This document shows positions 52,752 to 60,743 of a stretch of DNA of 64,000 bases, piece after piece. The translations under genes and the position numbers were made by a program. Source of the DNA: an uncultured Alistipes sp. (GTDB lineage Bacteria > Bacteroidota > Bacteroidia > Bacteroidales > Rikenellaceae). The notes below the pieces were generated by a model. That model was given only the letters and a program-made list of their open reading frames with translations, ran no database searches and was not told the DNA's origin. How positions within the stretch are numbered: position 1 is the stretch's first letter; every line of letters starts with the position of its first letter. The DNA lies in assembly GCA_900770635.1 (NCBI GenBank), contig CAAGLB010000074.1, positions 18,713-82,712 on the forward strand, read 5' to 3'.

Positions 52752-52782
52752 CAAAGGTACGAAAAAGCCCCTCGAAAAGCAA
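52752..52782 (-). promoter_or_regulatory. Promoter for mutAB
   Basis: Minus strand: TTG at 52782-52780, exactly 20 bases, TACCTTTG at 52759-52752. The leader to the mutA start (52619) is about 125 nt and contains an imperfect TTTACACAC/GTGCGTAAA pairing, but no B12-box of a cobalamin riboswitch was found. Confidence 0.7.
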
Positions 52783-52841
52783 ATTTTTTCGTAGCTTATT
52801 TTGCACCCAGCCCACGAAATGTCGATTTGTCGCAATTATTT

Positions 52842-52872
52842 TTGCTTGCCATGTCAAAAATTTGCATCTTTG
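52842..52872 (+). promoter_or_regulatory. Promoter for ECF sigma factor gene
   Basis: TTG at 52842-52844, exactly 20 bases, CATCTTTG at 52865-52872. It sits on an in-frame N-terminal extension, so the ATG at 52901 is the likely start. Confidence 0.65.
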
Positions 52873-52900
52873 TCGTATTAAGAGTAGAAACAACCAAGCG

Positions 52901-53383
52901 ATGCAGAACTCAGAGTTTGAAATATTTGCACGACGCTCACGTGATGGTATGATAGCGACAGCACGACGCTTTGGCATCCCTATTGCCGAGGCCGAGGACA
53001 TTGTTCAAGATGCCCTTGTGAAGCTCTATGCCATTCGTCATCGTCTTGATGAGTATCGAAACCCTGATTCGCTTGCCAGGATTGTTGTTCGCAACCTCGC
53101 TATCGATGCTCTGCGAAGGCGGCATAAATATCATGAGGTGGCGCTAACTGCCGACATGGCATACGACGAGGATTTGGAGCGTGACGAGCGCATACGACCA
53201 ATCCTAAGAGCCATGGATAGCCTCCCCTCAAAGCAGCAGATGGTGCTTAGGATGAAGCATGTCGAGGAGTTGGAAGTTGAGGAGATAGCCTCCCTGTTGC
53301 AGATGAGCGTAGATGCTGTATATCAAAATCTTAGCCGAGCACGACGTGCAATACTTAAACAGTTTAAACCGAACACACTATGA
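52901..53383 (+). CDS. ECF-type RNA polymerase sigma factor
   Basis: 160 residues from the ATG at 52901. Region 2 at about 25-85 (AEDIVQDALVKLYAIRHRL, then SLARIVVRNLAIDALRRR) and region 4 at about 105-155 (MDSLPSKQQMVLRMKHVEELEVEEIASLL, SVDAVYQNLSRARRAI) with nothing else, the layout of extracytoplasmic-function sigma factors. An upstream start at 52862 is rejected because the promoter overlaps it. Overlaps the next gene by 4 bases, which fits a sigma/anti-sigma pair. Regulon unknown. Confidence 0.9.
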   Translation: MQNSEFEIFARRSRDGMIATARRFGIPIAEAEDIVQDALVKLYAIRHRLDEYRNPDSLARIVVRNLAIDALRRRHKYHEVALTADMAYDEDLERDERIRPILRAMDSLPSKQQMVLRMKHVEELEVEEIASLLQMSVDAVYQNLSRARRAILKQFKPNTL

Positions 53384-53853
53384 TGAGTAAAGAGTATATT
53401 GAGATCCTTGTCGAGAAGTTTCTCGATGGTCGCACCACAAATGCTGAGGAGCGTGAGCTCTACGCATGGTTTCGTTCGGCCGATGTGGGCGAGGAGTGGG
53501 CTGAGCTCAAGGCTATGTTTGCTTGGTATGAGGCAGGCATGCCCGAGGGTGAAACGGTGGTTGTGAAGCCTTGTGTTGAGCTTAATAGTCGCACTTCACG
53601 ACGCAGCTTGTGGTTTATGGCGGGAGCTTGTGCGGGTGTTGCAGCATCGGTAGTTGTGGCGCTTACGTTGTGGCTAACATGGGGTAAGCAAAAGTTGGAT
53701 GCTGCAACCATTTACGAGGGTAGCTACATAGTAGATAGTGGTGTTCGTTACGACAATATCGAGGATATAGAGAGCGATATTGAGGCGCTGTTGGCACGTG
53801 CCGATGCTATTGAGGAGAGTGTCGACGAGTTGTTGGCCTGGGCCGAGATGTAG
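53380..53853 (+). CDS. Single-span membrane protein, probable anti-sigma factor
   Basis: 157 residues: soluble N-terminus (1-75) with LVEKFLDGRTTNAEERELYAWF, one membrane helix at about 80-100 (GACAGVAASVVVALTLWLTW) and a periplasmic acidic tail. The N-terminal leucine/glutamate pattern resembles the zinc-less anti-sigma domains of Bacteroidetes. Its start overlaps the sigma gene stop by 4 bases. Function is inferred from topology and position; no zinc-binding HxxxCxxC motif is seen. It is too short for a FecR protein (about 300 residues). Confidence 0.68.
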   Translation: MMSKEYIEILVEKFLDGRTTNAEERELYAWFRSADVGEEWAELKAMFAWYEAGMPEGETVVVKPCVELNSRTSRRSLWFMAGACAGVAASVVVALTLWLTWGKQKLDAATIYEGSYIVDSGVRYDNIEDIESDIEALLARADAIEESVDELLAWAEM

Positions 53854-53897
53854 GCGTAGAGAAGATAGAGTGGTTTAATATGATAATAAGGTAGATT

Positions 53898-54290
53898 ATG
53901 AGAAAGTTGCTAATCGTCATGCTGCTTTTGGTGGCTGGTGTTGCCGAGAGTGGTGCTCAGCAAAGCATCGATGCGCTGCTTGGTAGCGACATGTATAATA
54001 ATAAGAAGGGTGGCACAACATATCGCATGGCCGTAAGGCATGATCCCGAGACGGGCGAGGTTGTCAAGCGTGTTTCGGAGCTTGTGGTGAGGGATAATAA
54101 GGGCCTTATTAAGAGGTTTGTCGAGGCCTTCAAGGCTGAGCAGCAGGGTGTTGATGTGTGGCAGGAGCAGGATAATGGCTACGCCTACGACATTACGGCT
54201 ATATGGCTCAACCCTAAGCGAATCTATAAACTTAGGCTTAGCGGCACGACGCTTGTGGTGTCGACACAGATAATCTACAAAGATGAGTAG
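53898..54290 (+). CDS. Small secreted protein, DUF5024/6108-like, function unknown
   Basis: 130 residues with a signal peptide (1-20, ending SGAQ) and a mature domain of about 110 residues containing SIDALLGSDMYNN and a basic/aromatic C-terminal half (KRIYKLRLSGTTLVVSTQIIY). It resembles the small secreted DUF families found next to sigma/anti-sigma genes in Bacteroidetes. Probably a target or sensor of the ECF system 44 bases upstream; this is inferred from position. It ends 59 bases before a strong terminator. Confidence 0.6.
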   Translation: MRKLLIVMLLLVAGVAESGAQQSIDALLGSDMYNNKKGGTTYRMAVRHDPETGEVVKRVSELVVRDNKGLIKRFVEAFKAEQQGVDVWQEQDNGYAYDITAIWLNPKRIYKLRLSGTTLVVSTQIIYKDE

Positions 54291-54349
54291 TTGGCGATTG
54301 GTTGAGAATCTACAATCGACTCTGGATATAAATATCCTGTAAGCAAAAT

Positions 54350-54385
54350 GGGTGTTCTTCGGTTGAAGAACACCCACTCTTTTTT
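54350..54385. terminator. Bidirectional terminator after sigma locus
   Basis: Eleven perfect pairs (54350-54360 with 54365-54375), loop GGTT, then ACTCTTTTTT. It also closes the convergent metal operon, whose last stop is at 54384. Confidence 0.88.
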
Positions 54386-54845
54386 AGTGCTTATGGTCGT
54401 GACCGTGGTTGTGGTTGTGGCCGTGATCATGGCCATGATCGTGACCTTCGTGCTTGTGGTCGTGACCTGAGCAGCAGTCGTCCTCGCACGCCTTCTTCTC
54501 AGCAGGCTTAGCCTCGTGCTTATGGCCGCAGCACTCGCCAGAGCATGCGCCCTTAGCCTCAGCATTAATCTTAACCTTAGCGAAGGCCTTAATCAAGGTC
54601 TCGTTGTTGGTCTTTGTAGGATCGAACGTAACGGTAACGGTCTTTGCGTCAATATCAACCTGTACGTCCTTAACGCCCTTCTCGTATGGGATGGTGTCGT
54701 TAACCTTCTTTGCGCAACCAGCACAGTCGATGTCGGTTACGAATACTGTTGTTGCAGTCTGCTTGCCGCCCTTCTGTGGCTTCTGTGCGCTAACTGCGCC
54801 AACGCTAAATAGTGCTACGAGGCACATCAAAATAATTTTCTTCAT
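54384..54845 (-). CDS. Secreted HMA-domain metal-binding protein with His-rich tail
   Basis: 153 residues: signal peptide (1-20, SVGAVSA/Q), a heavy-metal-associated domain at about 30-95 with the CxxC motif Cys41-Ala-Gly-Cys44, and a C-terminal tail from about 98 with CSGECCGHKHE, then DDCCSGHDHKHEGHDHGHDHGHN. The domain binds Cu(I), Zn or Cd; the tail adds many histidines, often seen in nickel or zinc storage. Exported, so it works in the periplasm. Last gene of the operon after the TonB receptor (42-base gap). The metal is not decided by sequence. Confidence 0.85.
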   Translation of the reverse strand: MKKIILMCLVALFSVGAVSAQKPQKGGKQTATTVFVTDIDCAGCAKKVNDTIPYEKGVKDVQVDIDAKTVTVTFDPTKTNNETLIKAFAKVKINAEAKGACSGECCGHKHEAKPAEKKACEDDCCSGHDHKHEGHDHGHDHGHNHNHGHDHKH

Positions 54846-54887
54846 AGTGGTATTGTGTTTTAGTTAATTAACGTGTTAGTTGTTGTA

Positions 54888-57218
54888 TTAGTATATGTTT
54901 AGGCGGATGCCCACATAGCCCTTGATGCCTGTGAGTGGTCCCCACACCATCGACGAGTTGAAGCCTGGTGCATAAGGATTTTCGCCACCAACGATAGGGT
55001 GTGGCTGCTTGAAGTTGCCGATGTTCTCGCAACCAGCATATACCGTGAAGTTGCTCACCTTGTAGCTCACCTGCGCAAAGAACATAGGGTAGACGGGTGA
55101 GAGTTCGGTTTTTGTCATGTCGCCATCGAGGTTTGGCAGACGCATAGGGCCGTTTAGCTGCGCTGTGACGTCGAAAATCCAACGACGCACGGCATACTGA
55201 ATGTTGATAAGGCCCTTGTAGCGTGATGTCAGTGGTCGCTCCATAAGTACATCCTTATTGTCACGCTCGATGGTCATTTTGGCATTGGTATAGCGGAACG
55301 TAGCAAAGAGGTCGAAGCCACGGAAAGGCGTCCAGTTGAAATCGACCTGATAGTTGTCGGTGAACGAGCGACCTTCGCTATTATATATCATAATAGTGTT
55401 GTCCGAAGTCTCCTGGTCGAACACCATAGTGTTGAAGAACTGTGTGCGGAAGTAGTCGAAGCTGATTGTCGCCTGGTCGTCGCCCGCAAGGTTGAACGAC
55501 TGCGAGAGGCTACCGCCAAATGTCGCGGCACGCTCCATGTCGTCGTTGACATTCTCGATAATGTTGCGTGATGTTGTCATCATCCAGATGTTGTCCGTAA
55601 CGAGGTTCTGACGGCGATAGCCCATACCTGCCGAGGCACGTAGTATGGTGCGTGGCGTGATGTTCCACTTGATGTGCGAACGAGGGGTTACCAATACCTC
55701 AGGGTTGGTGTCGTAGTAGTAGTTGCCGTTGAGCATCGAGTAGTCGCCACGCAAGCCCACCACCAGCGAGAATTTATCCTCGATGTTATAGGTGTACTCG
55801 GCAAAGATGCCTGGCTCGGCGAGTGTCGACTTACCGACAAAGTCCCAAGGTTGCGAAACGATGCCATTGCTATCAACGCTCTTCTGCACATAGTTGTTGT
55901 CCATCATGCGCACGTATGCCGAAGCACCAGCATTGAGCGACGAGCGCTGTGAGAAGTAGTGGGCATAGGTGGCGTTAAAGCGGAATGAGTTTTCAACAAC
56001 ATCTACGGTGTTAAGGCCGAAGTATGAGTCGGTGCGGTAGTTGTCGTAGTCGAGAATCATCGCAAAGTTGTTCTGCACGGCGTCGTTAGGATCGCCAGTA
56101 AAGGTGCGCTCAGGGCCGATAGGTAGACCGAGCTTGGCGTATGCGTTGATGTTCTGGTTGAAGATGTTAGAGCCATAGATGTTTGTGCCAAGAGGATTGT
56201 TGATCATCTCCTCGTACAAATCCTTAGTGTAGCCATGCTTGCCACCAAGACGGTTCTCCTGCAAGTATTTCCAGCCCCAGCGTAGCTGAATGCCCTCGGG
56301 CGTTTGCCACAACCACTTGTTAGCTACGTTTATCTGGTGCGACTTAGGCATATCCACGAATGTGTCGCCATTGTCGTCGTGCGACATTGGGTGCATCGAG
56401 CCATGAAGCATGATGACTGTCGAGAGGCTCTTATCCTCGGTAAGCGGAATGGCTGTCGATAGGTTGATCTCGGGACGAAGCTCCGAGTCGAAATAGAGGT
56501 TGAGGAATAGGCGCTCATCGTCGGTAGGCTTGCGGTGTTCGAGGTTAATCTGGCCAGTGATTGCCTCGTGGCCCGCAGTCACCGATGCCACACCCTTAGA
56601 TACCTGAATAGAGTTGAGCCACATGCCTGGGGTGTAGCTAAGGCCATAGGCGGCACCAGCACCCTGCATGATAGGGCGGTTCTCGTCCAAAATCTGTGTG
56701 TAGGTACCTGCCAAGCCGAGCATCTTAATCTGTCGAGCTCCCGAGATAGCGTCGCTATAACCTACGGTTACTGATGCCGAGTTCTCGAACGACTCGGCCA
56801 ACGAGCAACATGCCATCTTGCACAAGCCCGCAAACGATATCTGCTCCTGACGAGCTATGCCGCTGGTCTTTGCAAAGTTGCCTCGCTGCTGGCCCTCGAT
56901 GACCACAGCGTCGATGTCTACGGCTGAGGGTTTTAGCTCGATGGTGATGTTGTCGAGCTCACGGTCTGCAATCACCTGCTCCCAGATGTCGTAGCCAAGA
57001 TAGTCCACCACGAGGGTTTCGAAGCCGTGTACACGTTTGAGTGTGAATGTTCCGTCTGTTGAGGTTGATGCTCCCGCTGTTGTGTTTTTCCAGTAGAGCG
57101 ATGCGCCAATGAGTGGCTGCTGTGTGGTGGCGTCAACGACCTTACCACTAAGACGCTGTGCCGATACCACTATGGGTAGGCACAACATGAGCATAAGAAT
57201 TATAATTGATTTTTTCAT
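54888..57218 (-). CDS. TonB-dependent receptor, probable metal transporter
   Basis: Outer-membrane transporter. 776 residues from the ATG at 57218, which starts a signal peptide (MKKSIIILMLMLCLPIVVSA); the frame extends upstream without one. Carboxypeptidase-like regulatory domain at about 22-100 (LSGKVVDATTQQPLIGASLYW), plug at about 115-225 with YTPGMWLNSIQVSKGVASV, barrel to the end (LNIY). A double cysteine, KMACCSLAESFE, at about 135 in the plug is uncommon. No SusD partner, so it is not a polysaccharide SusC. Neighbours with His-rich and HMA proteins suggest it imports a metal or metal chelate. Confidence 0.88.
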   Translation of the reverse strand: MKKSIIILMLMLCLPIVVSAQRLSGKVVDATTQQPLIGASLYWKNTTAGASTSTDGTFTLKRVHGFETLVVDYLGYDIWEQVIADRELDNITIELKPSAVDIDAVVIEGQQRGNFAKTSGIARQEQISFAGLCKMACCSLAESFENSASVTVGYSDAISGARQIKMLGLAGTYTQILDENRPIMQGAGAAYGLSYTPGMWLNSIQVSKGVASVTAGHEAITGQINLEHRKPTDDERLFLNLYFDSELRPEINLSTAIPLTEDKSLSTVIMLHGSMHPMSHDDNGDTFVDMPKSHQINVANKWLWQTPEGIQLRWGWKYLQENRLGGKHGYTKDLYEEMINNPLGTNIYGSNIFNQNINAYAKLGLPIGPERTFTGDPNDAVQNNFAMILDYDNYRTDSYFGLNTVDVVENSFRFNATYAHYFSQRSSLNAGASAYVRMMDNNYVQKSVDSNGIVSQPWDFVGKSTLAEPGIFAEYTYNIEDKFSLVVGLRGDYSMLNGNYYYDTNPEVLVTPRSHIKWNITPRTILRASAGMGYRRQNLVTDNIWMMTTSRNIIENVNDDMERAATFGGSLSQSFNLAGDDQATISFDYFRTQFFNTMVFDQETSDNTIMIYNSEGRSFTDNYQVDFNWTPFRGFDLFATFRYTNAKMTIERDNKDVLMERPLTSRYKGLINIQYAVRRWIFDVTAQLNGPMRLPNLDGDMTKTELSPVYPMFFAQVSYKVSNFTVYAGCENIGNFKQPHPIVGGENPYAPGFNSSMVWGPLTGIKGYVGIRLNIY

Positions 57219-57293
57219 ATTCAAGGTTAAGTGTGTTGTTATCACTAAGTTGTGGTGAGGGGCATCACACTTATTTTGTAGTAGTTGTGATGC

Positions 57294-57728
57294 TTACGCA
57301 ACTACTGGGGGTGCACGCAGAGAGGTGTGCTTCGAGAGTGCCGCCCTAAGCGGCTTGTGTTCATCGCCAAAGAGGCGTTCTTCGACACTCAGCGTAGGCT
57401 CTTGGAGCGACTCGATGGCCAACACTACCACATGGGGCTGTAGCAGCAGCGCAAAGAGTTGCGAGCTGCGTGAGTCGTGGCGCAGTTCGTTGGCTATGTA
57501 GTCGGTGTGATTCTCGCCCAGGAGCGTGTGGTGATGGTCGCAACACTCTGCCACAAACATCACACCCTCGCACTTGCAGTCGTGGTCGTGGTGAGCCTCG
57601 GTGTGGTGGTGATGAGGGTGCTCGCAGAGGAGTATGACAAGCGAGGAGCTTACTGTGGCAATGGTGTATATCGCCACGAGCAACAATGCGCAAAATAGCT
57701 TTGCTATGTTTCTCTCTCTTCTCATCAA
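57294..57728 (-). CDS. His/Cys-rich small membrane protein, function unknown
   Basis: 144 residues. One membrane helix at about 8-33, then on the outside HPHHHHTEAHHDHDCKCEG and CCDHHHTLLGENHTDY: some 12 histidines and 5 cysteines within 40 residues, a likely metal-binding region. The C-terminal half is ordinary. It could pass metal to or from the TonB receptor or act as a sensor. I do not recognise a defined family (a Bacteroidetes DUF is likely). It starts 12 bases after the PqqD-like gene and ends 75 bases before the receptor gene. Confidence 0.72.
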   Translation of the reverse strand: MMRRERNIAKLFCALLLVAIYTIATVSSSLVILLCEHPHHHHTEAHHDHDCKCEGVMFVAECCDHHHTLLGENHTDYIANELRHDSRSSQLFALLLQPHVVVLAIESLQEPTLSVEERLFGDEHKPLRAALSKHTSLRAPPVVA

Positions 57729-57740
57729 TAATAACTTGTG

Positions 57741-58010
57741 TTACAGCTCTAAAAGTCCGCAGTCGTTGAGCTTGTCGATCCAACGTTGAGCATCGGTTGT
57801 GGCCACTTGGTCGTCGATGCCATACTGCTCTGTAAGAAGCTCGGCTATCATGTTTGTGTCGAACTCTTTACCCTCGATAGCACGCCATAGGTATAGTGCG
57901 CTGTCGTTAAGCGATATTATGCGAGTGAGGTCGCTCCCGTAGTGTCCTTGCATGATTACAACATGCTCGCCAGCCATCTCTCGAACCTTGTATTGCTCCT
58001 TAATTTTCAT
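57741..58010 (-). CDS. PqqD-like protein (RiPP recognition fold), orphan
   Basis: 89 residues of the PqqD family: KVREMAGEHVVI, then IISLNDSALYLWRAIEGKEFDTNMIAELLTEQY, the three-helix winged fold that binds leader peptides for radical-SAM or other modifying enzymes. No radical SAM, nitroreductase or precursor peptide is nearby, so it is an orphan in front of a metal operon. Whether it recognises a peptide, acts as a chaperone or has lost that role cannot be told. First gene of the operon, with a full promoter 25 bases upstream. Confidence 0.83.
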   Translation of the reverse strand: MKIKEQYKVREMAGEHVVIMQGHYGSDLTRIISLNDSALYLWRAIEGKEFDTNMIAELLTEQYGIDDQVATTDAQRWIDKLNDCGLLEL

Positions 58011-58034
58011 CTATTTAAAAGTAGTAACACGCCG

Positions 58035-58065
58035 CAAAGGTAGAAAAAAATCGAATAATCACCAA
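58035..58065 (-). promoter_or_regulatory. Promoter for PqqD-TonB-HMA operon
   Basis: Minus strand: TTG at 58065-58063, exactly 20 bases, TACCTTTG at 58042-58035. Leader about 20 nt. It overlaps the divergent recQ upstream region. Confidence 0.7.
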
Positions 58066-58072
58066 TTTTTTT

Positions 58073-58080
58073 TATCTTTG
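58073..58080 (+). promoter_or_regulatory. -7 box placing the start site at the recQ GTG
   Basis: TATCTTTG ends four bases before the GTG at 58085, the same spacing as at 13052-13064. Confidence 0.6.
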
Positions 58081-58084
58081 TGGT

Positions 58085-60007
58085 GTGAAAACCGATTTTG
58101 AGCATAGCGCATGCTCCTCTATTGAGGAGATTCTGCATAAGTGGTGGGGCTACAACGAGTTCCGCCCCATGCAGCGTGAGATTATCGAGTCGGTGCTTTC
58201 GGGGTGTGACACCTTGGCTCTTATGCCCACTGGCGGTGGTAAGTCACTAACATTCCAGGTTCCTGCTCTGGCGCTCGATGGGCTCACTATTGTCATCACT
58301 CCGCTCATTGCCCTGATGAAGGATCAGGTCGATGGTCTGCGTCGTCGTGGCATCTCGGCTGTGGCGGTGCACTCGGGCATGGACCAGCATCGCATAGAAC
58401 TTGCTCTGGATAATTGCACCTATGGCGATGTAAAGCTCCTTTACTTGTCGCCTGAACGTCTTGCTACCGAAGCATTTAGGGTTCGCCTAAAATCTATGAA
58501 CGTAAGTCTTGTCGTTGTCGACGAGGCACACTGTATTTCGCAGTGGGGCTACGACTTTCGCCCCTCGTATCTGCGTATCTCCGAGATTCGACAGATAGCC
58601 CCTAAGGCAACATTTTTGGCTGTCACCGCCTCGGCAACAGAGGTTGTGGCTAAGGATATCATGTATCGTCTGGGCTTTAAGGATGGCAGGGTGCTGCGTT
58701 CGAGCTTTGCACGTCCCAATTTGTCGTATGTGGTGCGCAGGGATGGCAGCAAATATGACCAGCTGATGCGTGTGGTGCGCAATGTCGAGGGCTCGGGAAT
58801 TGTCTATATGTCGACACGTGACGAGTGCGAGAAGCTCGCCGAGCGTCTGCGTGGCGATGGCATAAGCGCTCAGTTCTATCATGCTGGATTGCCTGTTTTG
58901 GAGCGCTCTATGCGTCAGGACGAATGGCTCAGTGGTAAGGTGCGTATCATGGTGGCTACCAATGCATTCGGTATGGGTATCGACAAGAGCGACGTGAGGT
59001 TTGTGGTGCACTACACCATGTGCGACACGCTTGAGGCCTACTACCAAGAGGCGGGCCGTGCGGGCCGTGACGGTAAGCGTAGCTACGCTCTGCTGATTTA
59101 TGAGGATGGCGACATAGCTCGTCGCAAGCAGATTCTCGAGTTGGAGTTCCCGCCTATCGACGAGGTTAAGCGCATATACGAACGTGTGGCCAACTATCTG
59201 CAAGTGCCGATTGGCGATGCACAGGGGACGTCGTTTGCATTTAACATCTACGACTTTTGTGCTCGTGAGCGTATGTATGCTGGCAAGGTGCGTAGCGCTC
59301 TATCGCTGCTCGAGCAGAATGGCTACATGACATTTATCGACCAGAACGACGAGCCTGCAAAGATGATGTTTGAGTGTAGCCGTGACACCCTATATAATGT
59401 TCATGCTGGCGGCAACGACATGGACTTGCTACTGCGCACGATACTTCGCAAGTATGATGGTTTGTTCAGCCGCTTCCGCTCGATCAGCGAGTTGGAGATT
59501 GCTGCCGAGGCGGGGCTTAGTTTCGAGCGTGTTCACGAGCTTATGAAGGTGCTGTGGCGAATGAGGGTTATCCGCTACATACCTGCCAACAACTCGCCCC
59601 TGGTGCGCTTCGATACTGAGCGTCTGCCCATCAAAAATTTGTATATAGAACCCGAGACCTATCAGCTGCGCCAACGCCTTATCATGGAGCGCTACGAAGC
59701 TATGGTTGAGTATGTTACCTCTGAGGATAAGTGTCGAAGCCAGCTTATCGAGCGATACTTTGGTGATGAGCATTCGAAGGAGTGTGGCGTATGTGATGTG
59801 TGTCTGCGTAAGCGCCGTGGCGAGGAGAGTAGTGGTGCTCTTGCCGAGCGCATCCTCGCTGTTGTTGCAAGTGGCGATTTAGACATTAAGGAGGTTGTCG
59901 CAGCACTCGATGTTGCCCCTGAGCGAGTTGTTGAAATTGTCGATAAAATGGTTGATGACGATAAAATTTACGTCACTAAGTTCGGCAAATTAAAAATAAA
60001 TGGCTAA
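58085..60007 (+). CDS. recQ: ATP-dependent DNA helicase RecQ
   Basis: 3'-5' helicase for recombination and repair. 640 residues. Helicase motifs: FRPMQREII near 26 (motif 0), PTGGGKS at 48-54, DEAHCISQWG near 142, QEAGRAGRDG near 320 (motif VI). The RQC region has the zinc ligands in KCRSQLIERYFG and ECGVCDVC; a short helical C-terminus follows, but I see no clear HRDC domain, which is usual in shorter RecQ types. The start is GTG at 58085; no other start codon occurs before the conserved WWGYNEFRP segment. Confidence 0.95.
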   Translation: MKTDFEHSACSSIEEILHKWWGYNEFRPMQREIIESVLSGCDTLALMPTGGGKSLTFQVPALALDGLTIVITPLIALMKDQVDGLRRRGISAVAVHSGMDQHRIELALDNCTYGDVKLLYLSPERLATEAFRVRLKSMNVSLVVVDEAHCISQWGYDFRPSYLRISEIRQIAPKATFLAVTASATEVVAKDIMYRLGFKDGRVLRSSFARPNLSYVVRRDGSKYDQLMRVVRNVEGSGIVYMSTRDECEKLAERLRGDGISAQFYHAGLPVLERSMRQDEWLSGKVRIMVATNAFGMGIDKSDVRFVVHYTMCDTLEAYYQEAGRAGRDGKRSYALLIYEDGDIARRKQILELEFPPIDEVKRIYERVANYLQVPIGDAQGTSFAFNIYDFCARERMYAGKVRSALSLLEQNGYMTFIDQNDEPAKMMFECSRDTLYNVHAGGNDMDLLLRTILRKYDGLFSRFRSISELEIAAEAGLSFERVHELMKVLWRMRVIRYIPANNSPLVRFDTERLPIKNLYIEPETYQLRQRLIMERYEAMVEYVTSEDKCRSQLIERYFGDEHSKECGVCDVCLRKRRGEESSGALAERILAVVASGDLDIKEVVAALDVAPERVVEIVDKMVDDDKIYVTKFGKLKING

Positions 60008-60012
60008 CTTTG
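60005..60012 (+). promoter_or_regulatory. Possible internal promoter at the recQ stop
   Basis: TAACTTTG overlaps the recQ stop codon and could give the next genes their own transcript start near 60018. Confidence 0.35.
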
Positions 60013-60044
60013 CTCCTTGACTCTGTCAAGTGAAACTCGAAATA

Positions 60045-60740
60045 ATGACCTATCAGGCAAATATAGATAACGATAGTGTGGCGCAGTTGCCCGCAGCTCG
60101 CTTTCCAGGACGTATTGTCATCGTGGATAGCGAGGAGTGTGTCGATGCTGCGTGCGAAGATCTGCAACGCTACGACCGCATAGGCTTCGATACCGAGACA
60201 CGGCCATCGTTCCGTGCGGGTGTGAGCTACAAAATATCGCTTCTACAACTCTCTACGCCCACGACGTGCTACCTATTTCGTCTGTGCAAGATTCGCTTAA
60301 GCAACCGCATACTTAAAATCTTGGGTTCTCGCCGTATTATCAAGGTGGGTGTCGATGTTGCGGGCGATATTCGTCAGTTGCGTGAGCTGCGTGAGTTTAA
60401 GGCCGATGGATTTGTCGACCTTCAACACGAGGCGTCGAGATGGGGCATCGAGGAGAAGAGCCTACGAAAGCTCTCGGCGATAGTCCTTGGTGAGAGAGTG
60501 TCTAAGGCTCAGCGTCTTAGTAACTGGGAGGCAGGCACGCTCACTGAGCAACAGCAAGACTATGCCGCTACCGATGCTTGGGTGTCACTCAAGCTCCTTG
60601 ACGAACTCATGAAGGTGAAACCTGTGGTAGAGGCATCACTCACGATTGTTGGCTCGCCAGTGGCTAAGAGTGTTGTTGCCAAGCCACGTCGCCGTCGTGG
60701 ATATGTGGCAAAAAAGAGTAAAGAAAATAAAAGAGCATAA
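60045..60740 (+). CDS. 3'-5' exonuclease (DEDDy, RNase D-like)
   Basis: 231 residues with the DnaQ/RNase D fold: FDTETRPSF at about 49-57 (Asp and Glu of Exo I), KVGVDVAGDIRQL near 105 (Exo II), and DYAATDAWVSLKLL near 178 (Exo III, Tyr and Asp), so the DEDDy metal ligands are complete. The C-terminal 35 residues are basic (PRRRRGYVAKKSKENKRA), suitable for nucleic-acid binding. ATG at 60045 preferred over a GTG five codons upstream (60030). Lacks the HRDC domains of full RNase D. Follows recQ by 37 bases. Confidence 0.85.
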   Translation: MTYQANIDNDSVAQLPAARFPGRIVIVDSEECVDAACEDLQRYDRIGFDTETRPSFRAGVSYKISLLQLSTPTTCYLFRLCKIRLSNRILKILGSRRIIKVGVDVAGDIRQLRELREFKADGFVDLQHEASRWGIEEKSLRKLSAIVLGERVSKAQRLSNWEAGTLTEQQQDYAATDAWVSLKLLDELMKVKPVVEASLTIVGSPVAKSVVAKPRRRRGYVAKKSKENKRA

Positions 60741-60743
60741 TAT

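Noticed and set aside
54390..54460. Short tandem-like repeats (CCGTGATC, CATGGCC) that could suggest a repeat array or CRISPR
   Set aside because: They code for the Gly/Asp/His tail of the HMA protein; units are irregular with no spacers.
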